Positions 12,451 to 24,707 are shown, counted from the stretch's first letter. The stretch: 64,000 nt of DNA from Tetragonia tetragonoides (GCA_038025085.1 CM076140.1:32661501-32725500); one strand, 5' to 3'. Numbers and translations: made by a program. The notes: a model not told the origin generated them from the sequence alone.

Positions 12451-12967
12451 TTTTTCTTGTTTCTGGTTGTGACTCTGCTTAGTTATTCTTAAATATTTCA
12501 CAATTTAGTGGAGTTTGGGACAATATTGTAAAATTGTGTTGGCGGACTTTATCTTACTGGAGAGATTTCCACTGGTTGCTTGTCAATTAAAGTACTACAT
12601 TTGACTTTTTAGCGTACGTGCTTGCGCAATGATCTTGACATTAATGCAGTGTAGGTCTATGTTGTTTGAACATAACCTTATAGTTAATGCAAACTAATTG
12701 CGAGAGGGGGTGGAGATGGGAGAACAGCTATGCGAGTCTTTGTTAATGAGCTTGAAATTAGGTTGCTTCACTTATGTGTGTATTAGATAGAGTATTCAAT
12801 ATTTTCTACAGAAGAATTCTGTATAAAATGAATTGCTTTAGCGTATTGAATAACTTAATTCACTATATATATATTTACTGTTAGTTATTGGTTCTGAATA
12901 TATGATTTGTTCCCAAATTTACTGAAGCGATCCTTAATTTCCATTATATTGCTGTTGCAATTTGCAG
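12451..12967 (+). other. intron, no feature seen
   Basis: AT-rich intron ending with the acceptor GCTGTTGCAATTTGCAG before the next exon. Nothing else was recognised. Confidence 0.6.
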
Positions 12968-13162
12968 GCGACTTTCTGAATTGGCTTTATTGTACTGCCA
13001 GAAGATTGGTAATACTGCGCTTTCGGAAGTTGGTAGAGGCTGTAAATATTTGCAAGCTCTTCACTTGGTAGACTGCTCCAATATTTTGGGGATGATGCTA
13101 TATGTAGTATAGCTGTGGGCTGTAGGGATTTGAAGAAACTCCATATCCGACAATGTTATGAG
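12968..13162 (+). CDS. FBL4: FBL4-like exon with frameshift
   Basis: The acceptor is TTTGCAG and the donor is GAG|GTATGG. It continues the LRRs: RLSELALLYCQKIGNTALSE and LQALHLVDCSNI. At about 13085-13091 the sequence AATATTTTGGGGATGATG has two extra T bases compared with the expected Asn-Ile-Gly-Asp-Asp. Without them the frame continues as CSIAVGCRDLKKLHIRQCYE to the donor. The lesion therefore splits an otherwise conserved exon. Confidence 0.8.
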
Positions 13163-13776
13163 GTATGGAAAATACTAACTGACTTTAGCATCACGTTCTG
13201 TTGGTGGTTCTGGGTGCACCTTGGATATAAATGTTGCTCGAAATGGCTCATCAGTTTTATGTTTGTTCCTTTGGCTGGTAAGGAAGTTTTTGGTGTATGA
13301 TTGAATTTTTATAATTTTGTGCTCTGATATTGTTTCCTTCTCTTTTAGAGTAGCAACAACTTGATTTCATACAGCAGCCAAAAACAAAAAAGAAGCCGAA
13401 TAAATATGGAATAGCTTCTGCGTACACGAGCTTTTTTATCCTTTCCTTTTTCTGTACTCTTTGTTGCCCTTTTCTTTCGCTACTTCCCTTCTCCGTTCTA
13501 TTTCTGTTTCTTCTGTTTGCATCTTTAGCTCTCTTCACTTCCTCCTTCCTACAAAAAAACCCTTCTGTCTTACAATCCACTAGCAACTCTCTCCCGTTAG
13601 CCATCACCATCCTCGCTCCCTGCCTTACCTTGCCACCACCACTACATAACATGAAAGAGTTTGAGCGTGGCACGGAGTTGATGAGATAAGCGTGAACACA
13701 TGGCTTAAATTAGACATAATTTAACTATTATGCTGTTTATAGTAAATAGGCAAGGTTTGAGATTTGTAATTTAGAT
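13163..13776 (+). other. intron, pyrimidine-rich, no gene recognised
   Basis: Intron 2 sequence. 13330-13660 is rich in C and T on the + strand, which leaves a 138-codon open frame on the minus strand that is lysine- and arginine-rich and resembles no family I know. I do not call it a gene. Confidence 0.4.
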
Positions 13777-13866
13777 ATTTTTTTTGAGGACTCCTTGTCC
13801 TCTTGGCTTGTAATTGCTCCCCCTATTCAGTTTTAGTGAAACCTTTTTATCTCAGGAAAAAAGAAG
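13777..13866 (+). mobile_element. LINE 3' tail fragment
   Basis: TTTTTTTGAGGACTCCTTGTCCTCTT...TTATCTCAGGAAAAAAG resembles the 3' ends of the other LINEs (compare 2250-2326). Only the tail remains. Confidence 0.5.
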
Positions 13867-14748
13867 AGAGAAATAGTCTTTTAAAAATTAGAGAAGGGGT
13901 GAAGAGAGTAAAAAAGAGGCTCTCAACCTTTCATAATAAATGTTAGGGGTGTTTTGGGAAACCTAGAGTAAAAGGTGGTGACGTTTAGTAATTTGGTGGC
14001 TACGTTTAGCACCACTCTTTTCTTATTCTCCAAGGCACCTATTAGGCTATATATACCCCTATATGCTATGTTATTATGCAGTTTTGGTTTATAAATTTAA
14101 TGAGAATTAGTTGAGTTTGTGGGAGGATTACGTGTTCGCCATCAGCTTTTCAACCAAAAGACAATATTCAACAGAATCAAGACTGGTTGCTTGAGGCGAT
14201 GGCTCTAAATCGATAAGAAGATGGGAACAACTTTATGCACAATTACAAAAGGATTCTTATGTGGATTTAGTGGCCCGGTAACTTTCCTTTGAAACATTGC
14301 CTACCAATGGACCACCATGGTCTCCACCACCACTGGAGGCTCCTGTAATATCAGTCCCTACCTTAAGGTCAAGCATCTAATTAGTCGAATTGAGCCTCCT
14401 ACCCGAATTGTCTCACGGGTTCCAGAAGCTTAATTAGACGCCATTAGTGCCAAGAATCAAATGCTTTAGTACCACTTGATATGAATAAAATCAATCGAGG
14501 AAATTGTATTTGAAATTTGATGAGTTCGTAATTGAAAATGCATATGAGAAAACAATTATCGGTGAATTACTTATGAGAAAACCCAAGAGATTGTGTATTA
14601 GAGAGAGAAAGTTAGGAAAAAGTTGGTGATGAATGCCATACTTTTTCATTGGATGCCTCTATTTATTGTGTCTCCAAGCCTCTTTGCTTTGCTTGGGATC
14701 ACCAAGCTTCTTTATGGAACAAAACCGCAGGGGTACCCCCCCACCGGC
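13867..14748 (+). other. intron, no clear feature
   Basis: Intron sequence with a short internal repetition (GTGACGTTTAG and GGCTACGTTTAG near 13980-14010). No gene was recognised. Confidence 0.35.
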
Positions 14749-14756
14749 ACTCAATG

Positions 14757-15315
14757 TAGAGATGTAAATGGATCGGATTCAGATCGGGTGGAGCATCATC
14801 CGCCCCATCCGCGAAATCCATTTGATCAATCCGCTCCCTCCGTCATCGGTGGACCATCCAATCCATATCCAATCCGTCCGTCATCCGCGGATTAGTGGAT
14901 ATATGGATCGGGTGCTTAACGGTTTATGGACTAAAAATAATAAATAGACCCAACTATAATAAAATTGTTAGTAGTCAAACAAAACTTCAACTCATATACC
15001 ATTGTTTTACCTTGTAACAATAATAAAAACACAATTTAGTTTAAATAATAACAATACAAATTAGAAAACAAGTAAAATTAAACTAAGATGTAAATATAAC
15101 ATAGGTTTGATATCTTTTACACTTTTATATCTAAACAAGTGACGGATGGATTCGCGGATCGGGTTAGCGGATGAGAAATCTCATCCATCATTCGCTCCAT
15201 CCGTCATTCGATCCATCCGTCATCCGCTCCATCATCCATTTAATCGGGTTTTAATCCATATATTCAGTTCGGACGGAACGGGTTTCCATGGATCATGAAT
15301 CCATTTACATCCCTA
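14757..15315. mobile_element. hAT-type MITE
   Basis: Terminal inverted repeats TAGAGATGTAAATGGAT at the left and ATCCATTTACATCCCTA at the right. Flanks are ACTCAATG (14749-14756) and GCTCAATG (15316-15323), an 8-bp duplication with one mismatch, as hAT elements make. Many copies of CATCCGTCATCCGC-like motifs crowd both sub-terminal regions. The interior is AT-rich and has no transposase. Confidence 0.75.
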
Positions 15316-15439
15316 GCTCAATGTCATTAGGCAAACTTGGAAATAGATGCCCCTTTTGTAATTCGATACTCGTTTAAGAACTTTATCTCTTCTTAGCTTG
15401 TAATTGCTACATTCTCTTTCGTCATAAGGTTTTTTCTTA

Positions 15440-16520
15440 CTCCATCAGTCCTGTATTTACGTTGTCATTTAGCTTTTAAAGGTCAAATTTCACAAATTTT
15501 GACCATTAAATATAAAGATTAACAATGTAGAAAAACTATTGTTAGATTCCTTTTTAATAGTACTTTTGAAAATCATATTTTTAAATTCATATATTTACAG
15601 TTATTTACGATCAAAGTTGTGTCTTGGAGGTAGGGGCGGATTTATGGGTAAGGTGATGGGGGAAGTGAACCCACTCAAGTTTGGGCTTTGTTGACTGTCA
15701 AACAACAATCACGGTATCACACGCACTCTCTTTATCCTCCTCTTAGTTTGTTTGATTGTCTTTGTTGATTTTAGTTAGCAATTTCTGAAATGAAAATTAT
15801 GCTTATTTTAAATTGATATATTTCATCTTGAATTGATTTAATTGATTGATGGTTGATTTTTTTTCTTTTAACATTGAATAGATCGATTTGGGTTTCATTA
15901 TATATGACAATTTGTGAGTATTGATCTGAATTCTAGTTGTAGGGTCTTGGTTCTTCTGCTCAAATTGGTATGATAATTATTTATTTTTTTTAGGGATGTG
16001 TTCATGTTTTTTATAGTGTTAATTAAGTTAATATTATGAGTTATGAGAGTTTTGTTTTCTTCTTTAGATAACATTTATTTATGTTAGATTATGGGTCTTT
16101 ATTCAGTTAAATTGAATTGTTTAAGTAGTTAGGTTAGGGTTTGGTAATTTGTATTATGGATGATATTGAATTCGGACGGAAATTAGCTAGTTAAGTCTTC
16201 TTTTTTTTAAATTATTTTTTAGCTAATTTTCTGTTATTCATTATTTCGCCAGATATAAAATGAAAAGATTTTTGAAAAGAAAATTACCACCATCTGGTAG
16301 TTTGTTTCTCATAGAGAAAACTCGTAGAGAACAACTCTAGAATGTAATTCGTTTCTCATTTGTAAAGACATTATACTATTTTTGATTAATTTTGATTATA
16401 TTTTTTTTCTTTTATTTTTTAAATGATATGGTGCCCCCAGTGAATTTTTTTTTCTGGATTCGCCACTGCTTGGAGGCCGTGAAAAAAAAATATAAAAAAG
16501 GTAAATATGGGACGTATTAA
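15440..16520. mobile_element. Stowaway-like MITE, split by a hAT element
   Basis: The left end, TACTCCATCAGTCCTGTATTTAC, and the right end, GTAAATATGGGACGTATTA, are imperfect inverted repeats of the Stowaway/Mariner type. The right end is degraded. The interior is interrupted at 15631-16468. The real element would be only about 250 bp. Confidence 0.5.
15631..16468. mobile_element. non-autonomous hAT element
   Basis: The left end TAGGGGCGGATT and the right end GGATTCGCCACTG form the CAGTGGCGGATCC-type inverted repeat common in plant hAT elements. A perfect 8-bp duplication CTTGGAGG flanks it (15623-15630 and 16469-16476). It is 838 bp, AT-rich, with no transposase. It is inserted in the Stowaway-like MITE. 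Confidence 0.82.
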
Positions 16521-17013
16521 TTTTTTTTTCAGGGGTGGTCATTACCTGATATTAAATATGTAATTGACGGGCTTCTCGAAAGACTTACATGCTACAATGC
16601 TAGTCAAGTGCTGAATTCTAGTTTATATCACGCAAGTATATGCAATCAACTGTTTTGAAACAAACATAGGCTAAATAATGTATTGGATGAAAACACACGA
16701 GGCACAACATCAGATATTTAAACCCTGTCCCAAATTTATGAGGCCTTTATCAGAGGATATGATCTTGATATGAGTATCTTCATTTTAGTTTTGACAGTTT
16801 CTCTATGGTTAAGCTGTGGAGATTCCCATACTGCTTATTAGTGGAGTGGAGTCTTGTGGGTTTTTTTTAATTCTTCTTCTTCTTCTTATTATTATTTTGC
16901 CTTTTATTTATTTACATGTGGTGCAATATTTTTCTAAATTTATGTGCTGAAGGACTGCTTTCTGTGTGTCTGTCGCGTTATTCAAACTTTAATATTTGAT
17001 TTGTCTATTGTAG
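16521..17013 (+). other. intron, no feature seen
   Basis: Intron ending in TTGTCTATTGTAG. It contains a short TTC microsatellite near 16870. Nothing else was recognised. Confidence 0.5.
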
Positions 17014-17090
17014 GTAGGAAATAAGGGCATTATAGCTATCGGCCAAAACTGCAAATATCTTATAGATCTGAGCATTCGGTTCTGTGACAG
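17014..17090 (+). CDS. FBL4: FBL4-like exon
   Basis: A 77-base exon, intact. It reads VGNKGIIAIGQNCKYLIDLS then IRFCD and ends with AG, which is completed by the G opening the exon at 38943. The donor is GTCAGA. It encodes one LRR. No lesion is seen in this exon. Confidence 0.82.
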
Positions 17091-17322
17091 GTCAGATTTC
17101 ATCTTTTCTACTGTATTGCTCATATGTTTTATAGATGATCTGTTTTCCCCTTTCTCAGTGCAAGACTGCAAGTTGTCTTATTGTCCCCGAAAAAATCTCA
17201 AAAATGAATGATATACAGATACAATGAAGTTGTCTTACTTCTACAATACCTGTAGAAATTTGCTTCTTTGTTTGTTTGCGATTTTTTAATAGATAAAGAA
17301 AGAAGTTTCTTAATGTATCATT

Positions 17323-17341
17323 TCTTATCTAAAAAAAAAAA
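17323..17341 (+). mobile_element. 19-bp LINE insertion (tail only)
   Basis: TCTTATCT followed by eleven A bases is flanked by perfect 11-bp copies of AATGTATCATT (17312-17322 and 17342-17352). TCTTATCTAAAA is the 3' end of the LINE family here, so this is a retrotransposition event truncated almost to nothing. Confidence 0.75.
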
Positions 17342-17379
17342 AATGTATCATTGATGCCCAATGCAGCCCCAATCTACAT

Positions 17380-17520
17380 TCTTTAGATAAGAGATAAGAA
17401 TAAGATTGTATTAATGGAACAAAAGTAAGTACAAAATACGTAGGACGAGTCCTCAATAATGTCTATATACAAGGCTCCCAAATAGAGTCAGAGAACAGTA
17501 ATTGAAATCCCTCTGTAATG
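17380..17520 (-). mobile_element. LINE 3' tail fragment, antisense
   Basis: TTTAGATAAGAGATAAGAATAAG and GTAGGACGAGTCCTCAATAA resemble the reverse complement of the LINE tail (GAGGACTCCTTGTCCT...TTATCTAAA). The remaining bases to 17749 show nothing recognisable. Confidence 0.5.
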
Positions 17521-17749
17521 CCCTAACGACATTCATTGAAATTCAAATGTTTGATTAGATTTTAAGTGCCTTTTGCTGATACATGACAATTGTTTGATTG
17601 GATGTTAAGTGTTGCGTGAAAAATGTTTGATCAAGTCTTAGAATGGCTGATATGTGACTTGTGGGTACTAGTAGGGGAGAGAGAGCGAGTTGGGGTGGGT
17701 GTTTGGAAGTTCAGGTCAGTGTAACGTGTGACTTGTGAGGTTGTACTAG

Positions 17750-18438
17750 TGACAATTCCCGGGTTTGGTTTCGGGATTTTTCTTGTTTCTTCTCTTGCGG
17801 ATCCTTCTTTCACAATCTTAACCTTCCGTCACCATAGCCTCAATTCCCTTTAGCTAATTATATTTGGAAACCAAGGTCCCTTTAAAGTTGCGTGCCTATT
17901 TTTCGACTATGGTATGGGGTAGACTTAATGCACATGACATGATATAGTGGAGCGACCTAGTTGAGCATTATTACCACATATTTGTGTGATGTGTTTCCAT
18001 GGTAGATATATTGGATTGTATTTGTTTTGTGCAGTGTGACTATGCCAGGTCGTCGTGGATAGATTTGTCGGATAGGCTGTTTCGTGGGGTGCGCTTTGCT
18101 CTGCTGGACAATCTGTGCAGAAGCGTTTCATGCCTATGGGGCGAAGGAATGAGGGTAAGTTGTTGTGGCGTTGTTTTTGCATGGATATCTTTTGGTTCCT
18201 TTGTTCCAAAGGAACTCAAGAAAGTCTTACTGTTGTTGCCTTGTTGGTAGCAAACCGACATTTTTTAGATCGTGTGGTGTATTTGGCTTCTCTTTGGGCC
18301 AGTGTCTGTCATAAATATTCAGCGTTCTTGGAGGGATTTGTTGTAGTCAGCTTTGTTTTACACTTTCAGAAATTTCCTCGTCATCAATCTCTGTACTTAC
18401 ACTTGTTGCTCATTAACGAAACTTTTCTTATCTAGAAA
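17750..18438 (+). mobile_element. LINE-D, 5'-truncated fragment
   Basis: Broken zinc-binding RVT tail of the LINE-A family: FPLANYIWKP near 17850, with a region matching 27170-27300 in layout. The 3' end CTTATCTAGAAAAAG is at about 18425-18440. Stops and frameshifts occur throughout. The 5' boundary is approximate. Confidence 0.65.
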
Positions 18439-18674
18439 AAGTAAAGATAAGCAATTATACTAGTGGGCCCAATATGATTAGGGGAACAAGACAATGGGAA
18501 ATAAGTTTTAGATAGTTTATATCACAAATTTATATTTTAATTAAGAGAGGGAGGGAGGGAGGGAGGGGTGATCACTGGAGAACCACCCTCTGGCCGCCGG
18601 TGAGGGGGCTCTCTCGACTGATTCTCTGTCTGTTTCTTTACGATTGTTTTTAATTTTTGATCACAAATTTCATC

Positions 18675-20723
18675 ATGGTGAGTGAATTTAGAGTGGATTC
18701 GATACTTTTTAGATTGGCTCGTGTTGATTTCCAGTTTCGTGTTACAGAATTTGCACGACGGGACAGATTTTAGGTGGTCTTGAATAGGGAGGAGTTAGAA
18801 TGGGGGCAACATTCAGCGGTGTCGTTGTGGAAAGGGAAGACATGGGAGAGGGGGATTGTTAATTGCATGACTAGCATGTATATTCTGGTCTTGAGAATTG
18901 CGGCTAACAATGGTGGACGCTTCTTTCTTCTTGAGAAAATTCCATTTGACAACCGGGCAATATCCCTTCGCATACCGGAGGTAGTGAAGGAAGCAGGGTG
19001 GTCGGCGATGTTGGAAGCCATTGACAAGGTTAATGTTCCTGTAGCTGCACCTAGATGGCCCCCTGAACCCGTACCGCGACGACAGCCCATGTCAGAACCA
19101 CGACGGCTGCCCTATTATAGGAGATGTGGTTCATCAGAAATTGTTTAGGGGGATAGTCCGAGACACGGTCCTGAGAAAGTGGTGGTGGAGAGGCGAGGTG
19201 AAGTGGAACATTCTTGGAGGAGGCATGTTCGAGGGGATTTTCCACGGCGTCGGACTCCTTCTCCGGCGAGGGATCATTCCAATTGTCAGGAGTATTTTGG
19301 TAGGCGCTTTATTCCCGCGCGTGATTTCAGAGGAGAGAGCGGTTATTTCGGGCAAGGAAATCGTATGGGAGTTAATGATAATTCAAATCTAATTTTCAAT
19401 CCGAAAGGGCACGTGGGTCAGACAGCTCTAATTCCAATTTTAATTTACAAAAGGCGCGTGGGCCTGATGGTGGACAAACTGGACACACGCCACCCATGAA
19501 ACTTGGACCACACATTGGAGAGGGGTCTTTTGCTAATAAAGGCCCAAATAATTTTAATGAGAAACGTGCCTCTGTTTTTAAAAGGCTGGGTTAGGGGCCC
19601 ACTCACTTGGGTAACTTTCAACAGCAGGAGAGGAAAGGCCGTTTCCAGATGGTTCCGGTCGCAGCAGCAATAACCAACAGGGGAACCCAACTCAACCGCA
19701 TACACCACCGGAAACGGAATCAGCAGGCGGGTCAGGAGTGAGAAACGTTGGCCTCGACGGCAACGGAGGCAAGGTCCACCTAAGTTGCAAAGCGGGGGTG
19801 GCGACGCTTGGTCGGGCACTGAGTTTAGAGTGACAGCAACGGGGAGCGATTTTTCAGTCGGAATTGATTAAGGGGGAGTGGCGTCTGGTGTTGTGAGGCC
19901 GGGAGAAGTGGAGGGAGAACTGGAGGGGGCTGCAGGGGACGCACCTGGTGTGACTTGTGAAGGGTTGCCAGTGGCTGGTCTTGCTGCCACGAGTTCGACG
20001 CAGTTGGGCCAATCTAGTGGGGTTGTAGCGACAGTGGTTGGTGATGAGCAGGTTGTTTCTTCGGGGCCTCTATCTTGGAACAAGGGGTGTTTATTTGAGG
20101 AGATGTGTCAGGCTGGGGTATGGTTGGCTCAGATGGGGTGTTGATTTCAGAGGGCAGTCCCACAGGAGGTCCTGGGGAGTGATGTTCACATACGATTGAG
20201 GAGGGACTTTGGGGTGGACTTTGTGGATTCTGAATTTCATGATAATGAGGATGACTTATTTAGCTCATCTGATGATGAAGTTGGTGATGGTTTGTTGCTG
20301 TCCAAACATAGAAAGGTTGAAGACAGAGCATTGGGGAGTAGTGAGGGAGTCAATCTTTTTAACCTGGGAGGTATTTATGATGAGAGTGCCAGGCAGTCAT
20401 TTATGCATACGATTACAGATTGTATGTTTAGCACCGGGGGCCGCAGAGGGTGCACCTATGAGGATCACGAAATTTCCAACCCCTTTTCCTTTTCTCCTAT
20501 TTTATCTCCTGATGTAAGTACTAGCCATACCGCACCTGTTAGTTTTCTTCCTAACCAGGTTTGTTCCGTTGATAATCTTTCAGGTGCAAGCAAGGGAAAC
20601 AACATTTCTGGTAAGGGGGAACAATCTGTTGTGTCACATGATGTGCAAGCGACTGGTTCTCCGTTGTGCCATGGGGATTCTTCCGCCGTGGGGAATGTTG
20701 TGACTTCCTCCATTGGCGGGTGA
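18675..20723 (+). pseudogene. LINE-E ORF1, broken
   Basis: ATG 18675 follows CATC and opens MVSEFRVDSILFRLARVDFQ. A TAG at 18771 interrupts, and the same frame continues to 19148 with NGGRFFLLEKIPFDNRAISL. Frames then change near 19150 (arginine-rich basic stretch 19179-19420) and again before an open, acidic and serine-rich 175-codon stretch (20196-20723, FSSSDDEVGDG). In this LINE class ORF1 is an RNA-binding protein. I recognise it mainly by position and by similarity to the antisense copy at 35-36.8 kb. I see no zinc knuckle. Confidence 0.6.
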
Positions 20724-20935
20724 GACAAACAACTGTAACCCACGGTCTCTCCTTGATTAGATGGGTCTTAAAGTGGTTTGTGGGGGGGGGGGAGTTAGCC
20801 AATGTTCAGGTGTCACCTTCGTGCTTTTCCATTAGGAGGAATGCGGTTGGGATTAGGGAGCTCAAGAGTCTTCAGTCTTCTTCCATTCCTTGGGGAGGGG
20901 ATTATTCGTAGGTCTAGAGGTCAATTTGGTTCTAA

Positions 20936-21697
20936 ATGAAGATTTTGAGTTGGAATGTGAATGGGGTAGGGAGAGTTGAGAAGTGGGGTTTAGTGCGGGA
21001 GGTTGTTAGTCGGGCTTGCCCTTATGTAGTAATGTTGCAGGAGACGAAGGTTGAGGAGGTGGATTCTTTTTTTTGTTCGTAGTCTTTGGGAGGCTGGGTC
21101 TAAGGATTGGGTAGTTGGGGCGTCTGGGGGAGTTCTTGTTGTTTGGGATACCCTTTTTGCGTCTCAGGTTGATGTCCACTTTGGTCATTTCACTCTTTCT
21201 GTGCTTTTGAGTGTTCAGAGGAGGGGTGAGTGGTGGTCTTCTTCTGTCTATGGGCCTTGTGCTGCTGCCGACCACGAGCTTTTGTGGGATGAGCTTGTGG
21301 CCTTGTCCGGTTTGTGTTCTCCTAGGTGGGTTGTAGGGGGCGACCGTAATGTTGTCCGTCACGCCTGGGAGAGGCGGGGGCGAGGCTTAACTGGGGGAAT
21401 GCGTGAGTTTAACTTGTTTATTCGGGAGTCGTTGCGCGACTAGCCTCTTAGTAATGGGCAGTTTACATGGGGGTGAGTGGGAGGCGTGATGCGGCATCCC
21501 GCATTGATCGATTCCTTTTTACTAATGAGTTTGAGAATGAGTTCCTTGAGTTGGTCCAGGAAGTTATTTCCCGTCCTTGTTCTGATCATTTTTCGATTTT
21601 GTTCCATTCTACCCCAGTCAAGTGGGGTCCCACTCCCTTTAGATTTGAGAATATGTGGACTACCCATGTGGAGTTCGGGAAGCGAGTTCAGGAGTGA
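20936..21697 (+). pseudogene. LINE-E ORF2 endonuclease domain, frameshifted
   Basis: ATG 20936 gives MKILSWNVNGVGR, the classic start of an APE-type LINE endonuclease. YVVMLQETK follows (catalytic Glu in QETK). A T run near 21067 shifts the frame. 21051-21443 continues with GGVLVVWDT, SSVYGP and WVVGGDRNVVR, where GDFN is usual. 21467-21697 has ASRIDRFLFTNEF and the C-terminal SDHFSILF. The GDRN change suggests a damaged active site. Confidence 0.82.
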
Positions 21698-23392
21698 TGG
21701 GCGAGTTATGAGGTTGAGGGTTAGAAGGGGTTTTGTTTCATGAGGAAGTTGAAGTATGTGAAAGAGCAGTTGTAGTTATGAAATAAGGATTTTTTGGAGA
21801 CGTGAGGGTTAGGAAGAGTGAGATGCTTAGGGAACTTTTGACTACCGATCAGGCTTTAAGTGTTAGGGGACATGATGAGGAGCTTTTCAGGCGGAGTGTA
21901 GAGTTGAAGAATAGCTTAGACGAGGTTTTGATTAAGGAGAAGCAGAGCCAGAGCCAGAATATGAAAGTTCGTTGGGCTAAGGAACGGAATGTAAGTTCTA
22001 GACTGTTTTTGAAGGTTGTCAATGGTCGGCGATGGAGGAATTACGTTAAGGAGTTGGAGACGGGAGACAGAGAGATTGTGTCAGATATGAGTCGGGTTAG
22101 TGCGGAGATCACGGACTTTTATAGGGCCTTTTTGAGGAAGAGGTGGTGGATAGGCCTATGATTGAGAGTGTAGAGTGGTCTCCGATCTCGCCACAATTTA
22201 GGGTCTGGCTCGAACGACCCTTCGAGTTGGACGAGATTAGGGAGGCAGTGTTTGGGATGGATAGAGAGAAGTCGTCTGGTCAGATGATTTCACTATGGAT
22301 TTTTATCAGGATTGTTGGGAGGTGATTGAGGATTTTCTTGGGGTGTTCATTGAATTCCATGCTACGGGGGTTATTGGGAAGAGTATGAATTCTAATTTCA
22401 TTATTGTTGTTCCGAAAAGGGGCCGTTCCGTTAGAGTGAGAGATTATAGACCCATTAGCCTGGTCACGAGCGTCTATATGATTATTACTAAGGTGTTGTC
22501 TATTAGGATAGGAGTTAATTTGTCTGGGACGATTTAGGTAGCACAAAGTGCCTTTGTAGAGGGGCGCCAGATTCGGGATGCTGCTTTGGTGGCTAATGAG
22601 GTGGTCGACGACGCCCGTCGTTCTGATTTTAGACGGGTGGTGTTCAAGTTGGATTTTGAGAAAGGTTATGATCGGGTTAGTTGGTGTTTTTTAAATCGAG
22701 TTATGGATAATAAGGGGTTTGGGGGTCGTTGGCGTAGTTGGATTAGCGATTGTCTTTCTAACGCCAGTTTTTCAGTTTTAGTTGATGGAGCACTTAGGTA
22801 TTGGTTTACCTCCTTTGGTGGTCTTACGCAGGGCGACCCTCTTTCTCCTTTTCTCTTCACCTTGGTTGTCAATGTCCTTGGTAGGATGCTGGATATGGGT
22901 GTTGAGCGGGGGTTAGTGGACCCTCTCATCTTCAGTTCGCCGATGATACTATTTTGTTTCTGGCAGCGGAGGTTGTGGGGTTCAAGAGCGTTCTCACTCT
23001 CGTGCAGGTCTTTAGAGGTCATGTCTTGGATGCTTGTTAAGCTTGCTAAGTGTAGTTTAGCGGGGTATAATGTGGAGGAGGGTTTTCTTGGTACTTTGTC
23101 GGGTCTAGCAGGGTGTCAGGTGCAACAGTGGCCTCTCACCTACTTAGAGGTGCCTCTTGGGGGTAATCCTCGGTCGGTTTCCTTTTGTGAACCAGTTGGC
23201 TCTAGAGTGGCTAAGCGACTTGACGGTTGGAAGGGGGTGTATTTCTCTTTGGAGGGGAGGATCACGATTTTGCAGTCTTGCCTTACTAGTATTTCTCTGT
23301 ACTATCTTTCTATTTTTTATATCCCCGTTAGTGTCGCTAATAGGATCGAGCATAAGATGCGGGATTTCTTATCACTAGTACAAAACGTGCCA

Positions 23393-23560
23393 TAGGCGTC
23401 GCCCAATAGGCGTCGGTTTTTCTAAATAACCGACGCCTATAATAAAACGGTGGCATAATTGTAAATAAGTGGTTAATTTTGGCATCGGTTCTTTTTAATG
23501 ACCGACGCCTATAATGCAAAAAATAAAAAATACAAAGCGGAAAAGCATTGGCGTCGGTTC
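23393..23560. repeat. CACTA left sub-terminal repeats
   Basis: Copies of ATAGGCGTCGGTT and its complement AACCGACGCCTAT, partly arranged as hairpins. They mirror the denser array at the right end. Confidence 0.75.
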
Positions 23561-24705
23561 ATGTTTTAGTAATTTGCAAAAAATCTCACGGTACTTAGTC
23601 ATCTCCTTTTCCCTCTCTTCGAATCTTCGAATCTATGTGATGATTTTCTGTTTTGTGAATTGTTGTAGCTATTTTGTGAAATTAGAGTTAAGGTTTATAT
23701 GTTTAGAAATTGATTTTGTATTGATTGAAGGTTTCTAGTTCGTATTTGCGCTTTTGATAAAGGTTCGAATGCTATTTTGTTGCGAAATTTTAGATCGAAC
23801 GTTTAGAACATAACGGTGAAATCATTAGCTCAAATTTGTGATTTTGTTTCTGAATTGTAAATTTTGATTTTGAGCATGTTTTTTTTCTTCAAATCTGATT
23901 CTAAATGTCGAGGTCTATCCTAGGGTTTCATTCGAATGTTGTGTTGTGATCTTATACCATAAGGTGTGGTTAAATTGTTATGAATATCTCATACTCTAGG
24001 GTTTGGTTCAATTAAATTGCCATACCTGCGTTCAATTATTGTTGTTGAGATCTTATACCTTAGGGATTAGTTCAAATTGTCGTGCCTAAAGTTAAGTTCT
24101 GTTTCCTCTATTTTATTTCAGTATTTTGCCATAAAACGCTTGTCTTCATTGATCAAATTATCTGGTTCATTACCTTATTCGTTCTGATTCTATAGATGCA
24201 AATGTTCGTGAACTATCAACAACATCAAGGCCAATATCCAAGATAAGGAGACCAGCAACATAGTATTGTTAGACATCAAGCAAAAACTATCCTTAGCTGA
24301 TTTGTGTGATTAAAATAGGTAACTTTTGCATTCTGTAGTCTGAATTCTGACCTTACACTTCGTTTAACTCTGTTCTTTGCTTGCTCAAATGCTCCATTAT
24401 GTTGAGAAATCAAGGTACCAAGTAGTGAGTTTAAGGAGAAATAGAGCAAGTTTTCATGCAATTTAGCAGTTATTATGATCTAAATTTTTGTTTAATTCCT
24501 AACTGTTTATCTTTGTTATTTCTATGTTTTTAGGATTAGGACATAATGATAATAATCAGTATATATTTGGCGATTCAAAGGATAATAACCACATTGGATT
24601 TATTTGCCTAAACTGAACGGTAACTTTATCATCTTTGTGAACCTATTTGATTTTCTGCAGCCACCCCTGTCTACTCATTGATTTGGTTGCCCTCCTCGAC
24701 ATTGT

Positions 24706-24707
<2 letters not shown>

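Noticed and set aside
13257..13673. 138-codon open frame on the minus strand
   Set aside because: It is the shadow of a pyrimidine-rich + strand stretch: the peptide is Lys/Arg/Glu-rich low complexity, matches no family I know and has no support from context.
14623..14895. 90-codon open frame
   Set aside because: It crosses the boundary and target duplication of the hAT MITE, so it is a chance frame.
19445..20083. Minus-strand frames of 71-124 codons
   Set aside because: They are antisense to LINE-E ORF1; GC-rich composition leaves them open by chance.
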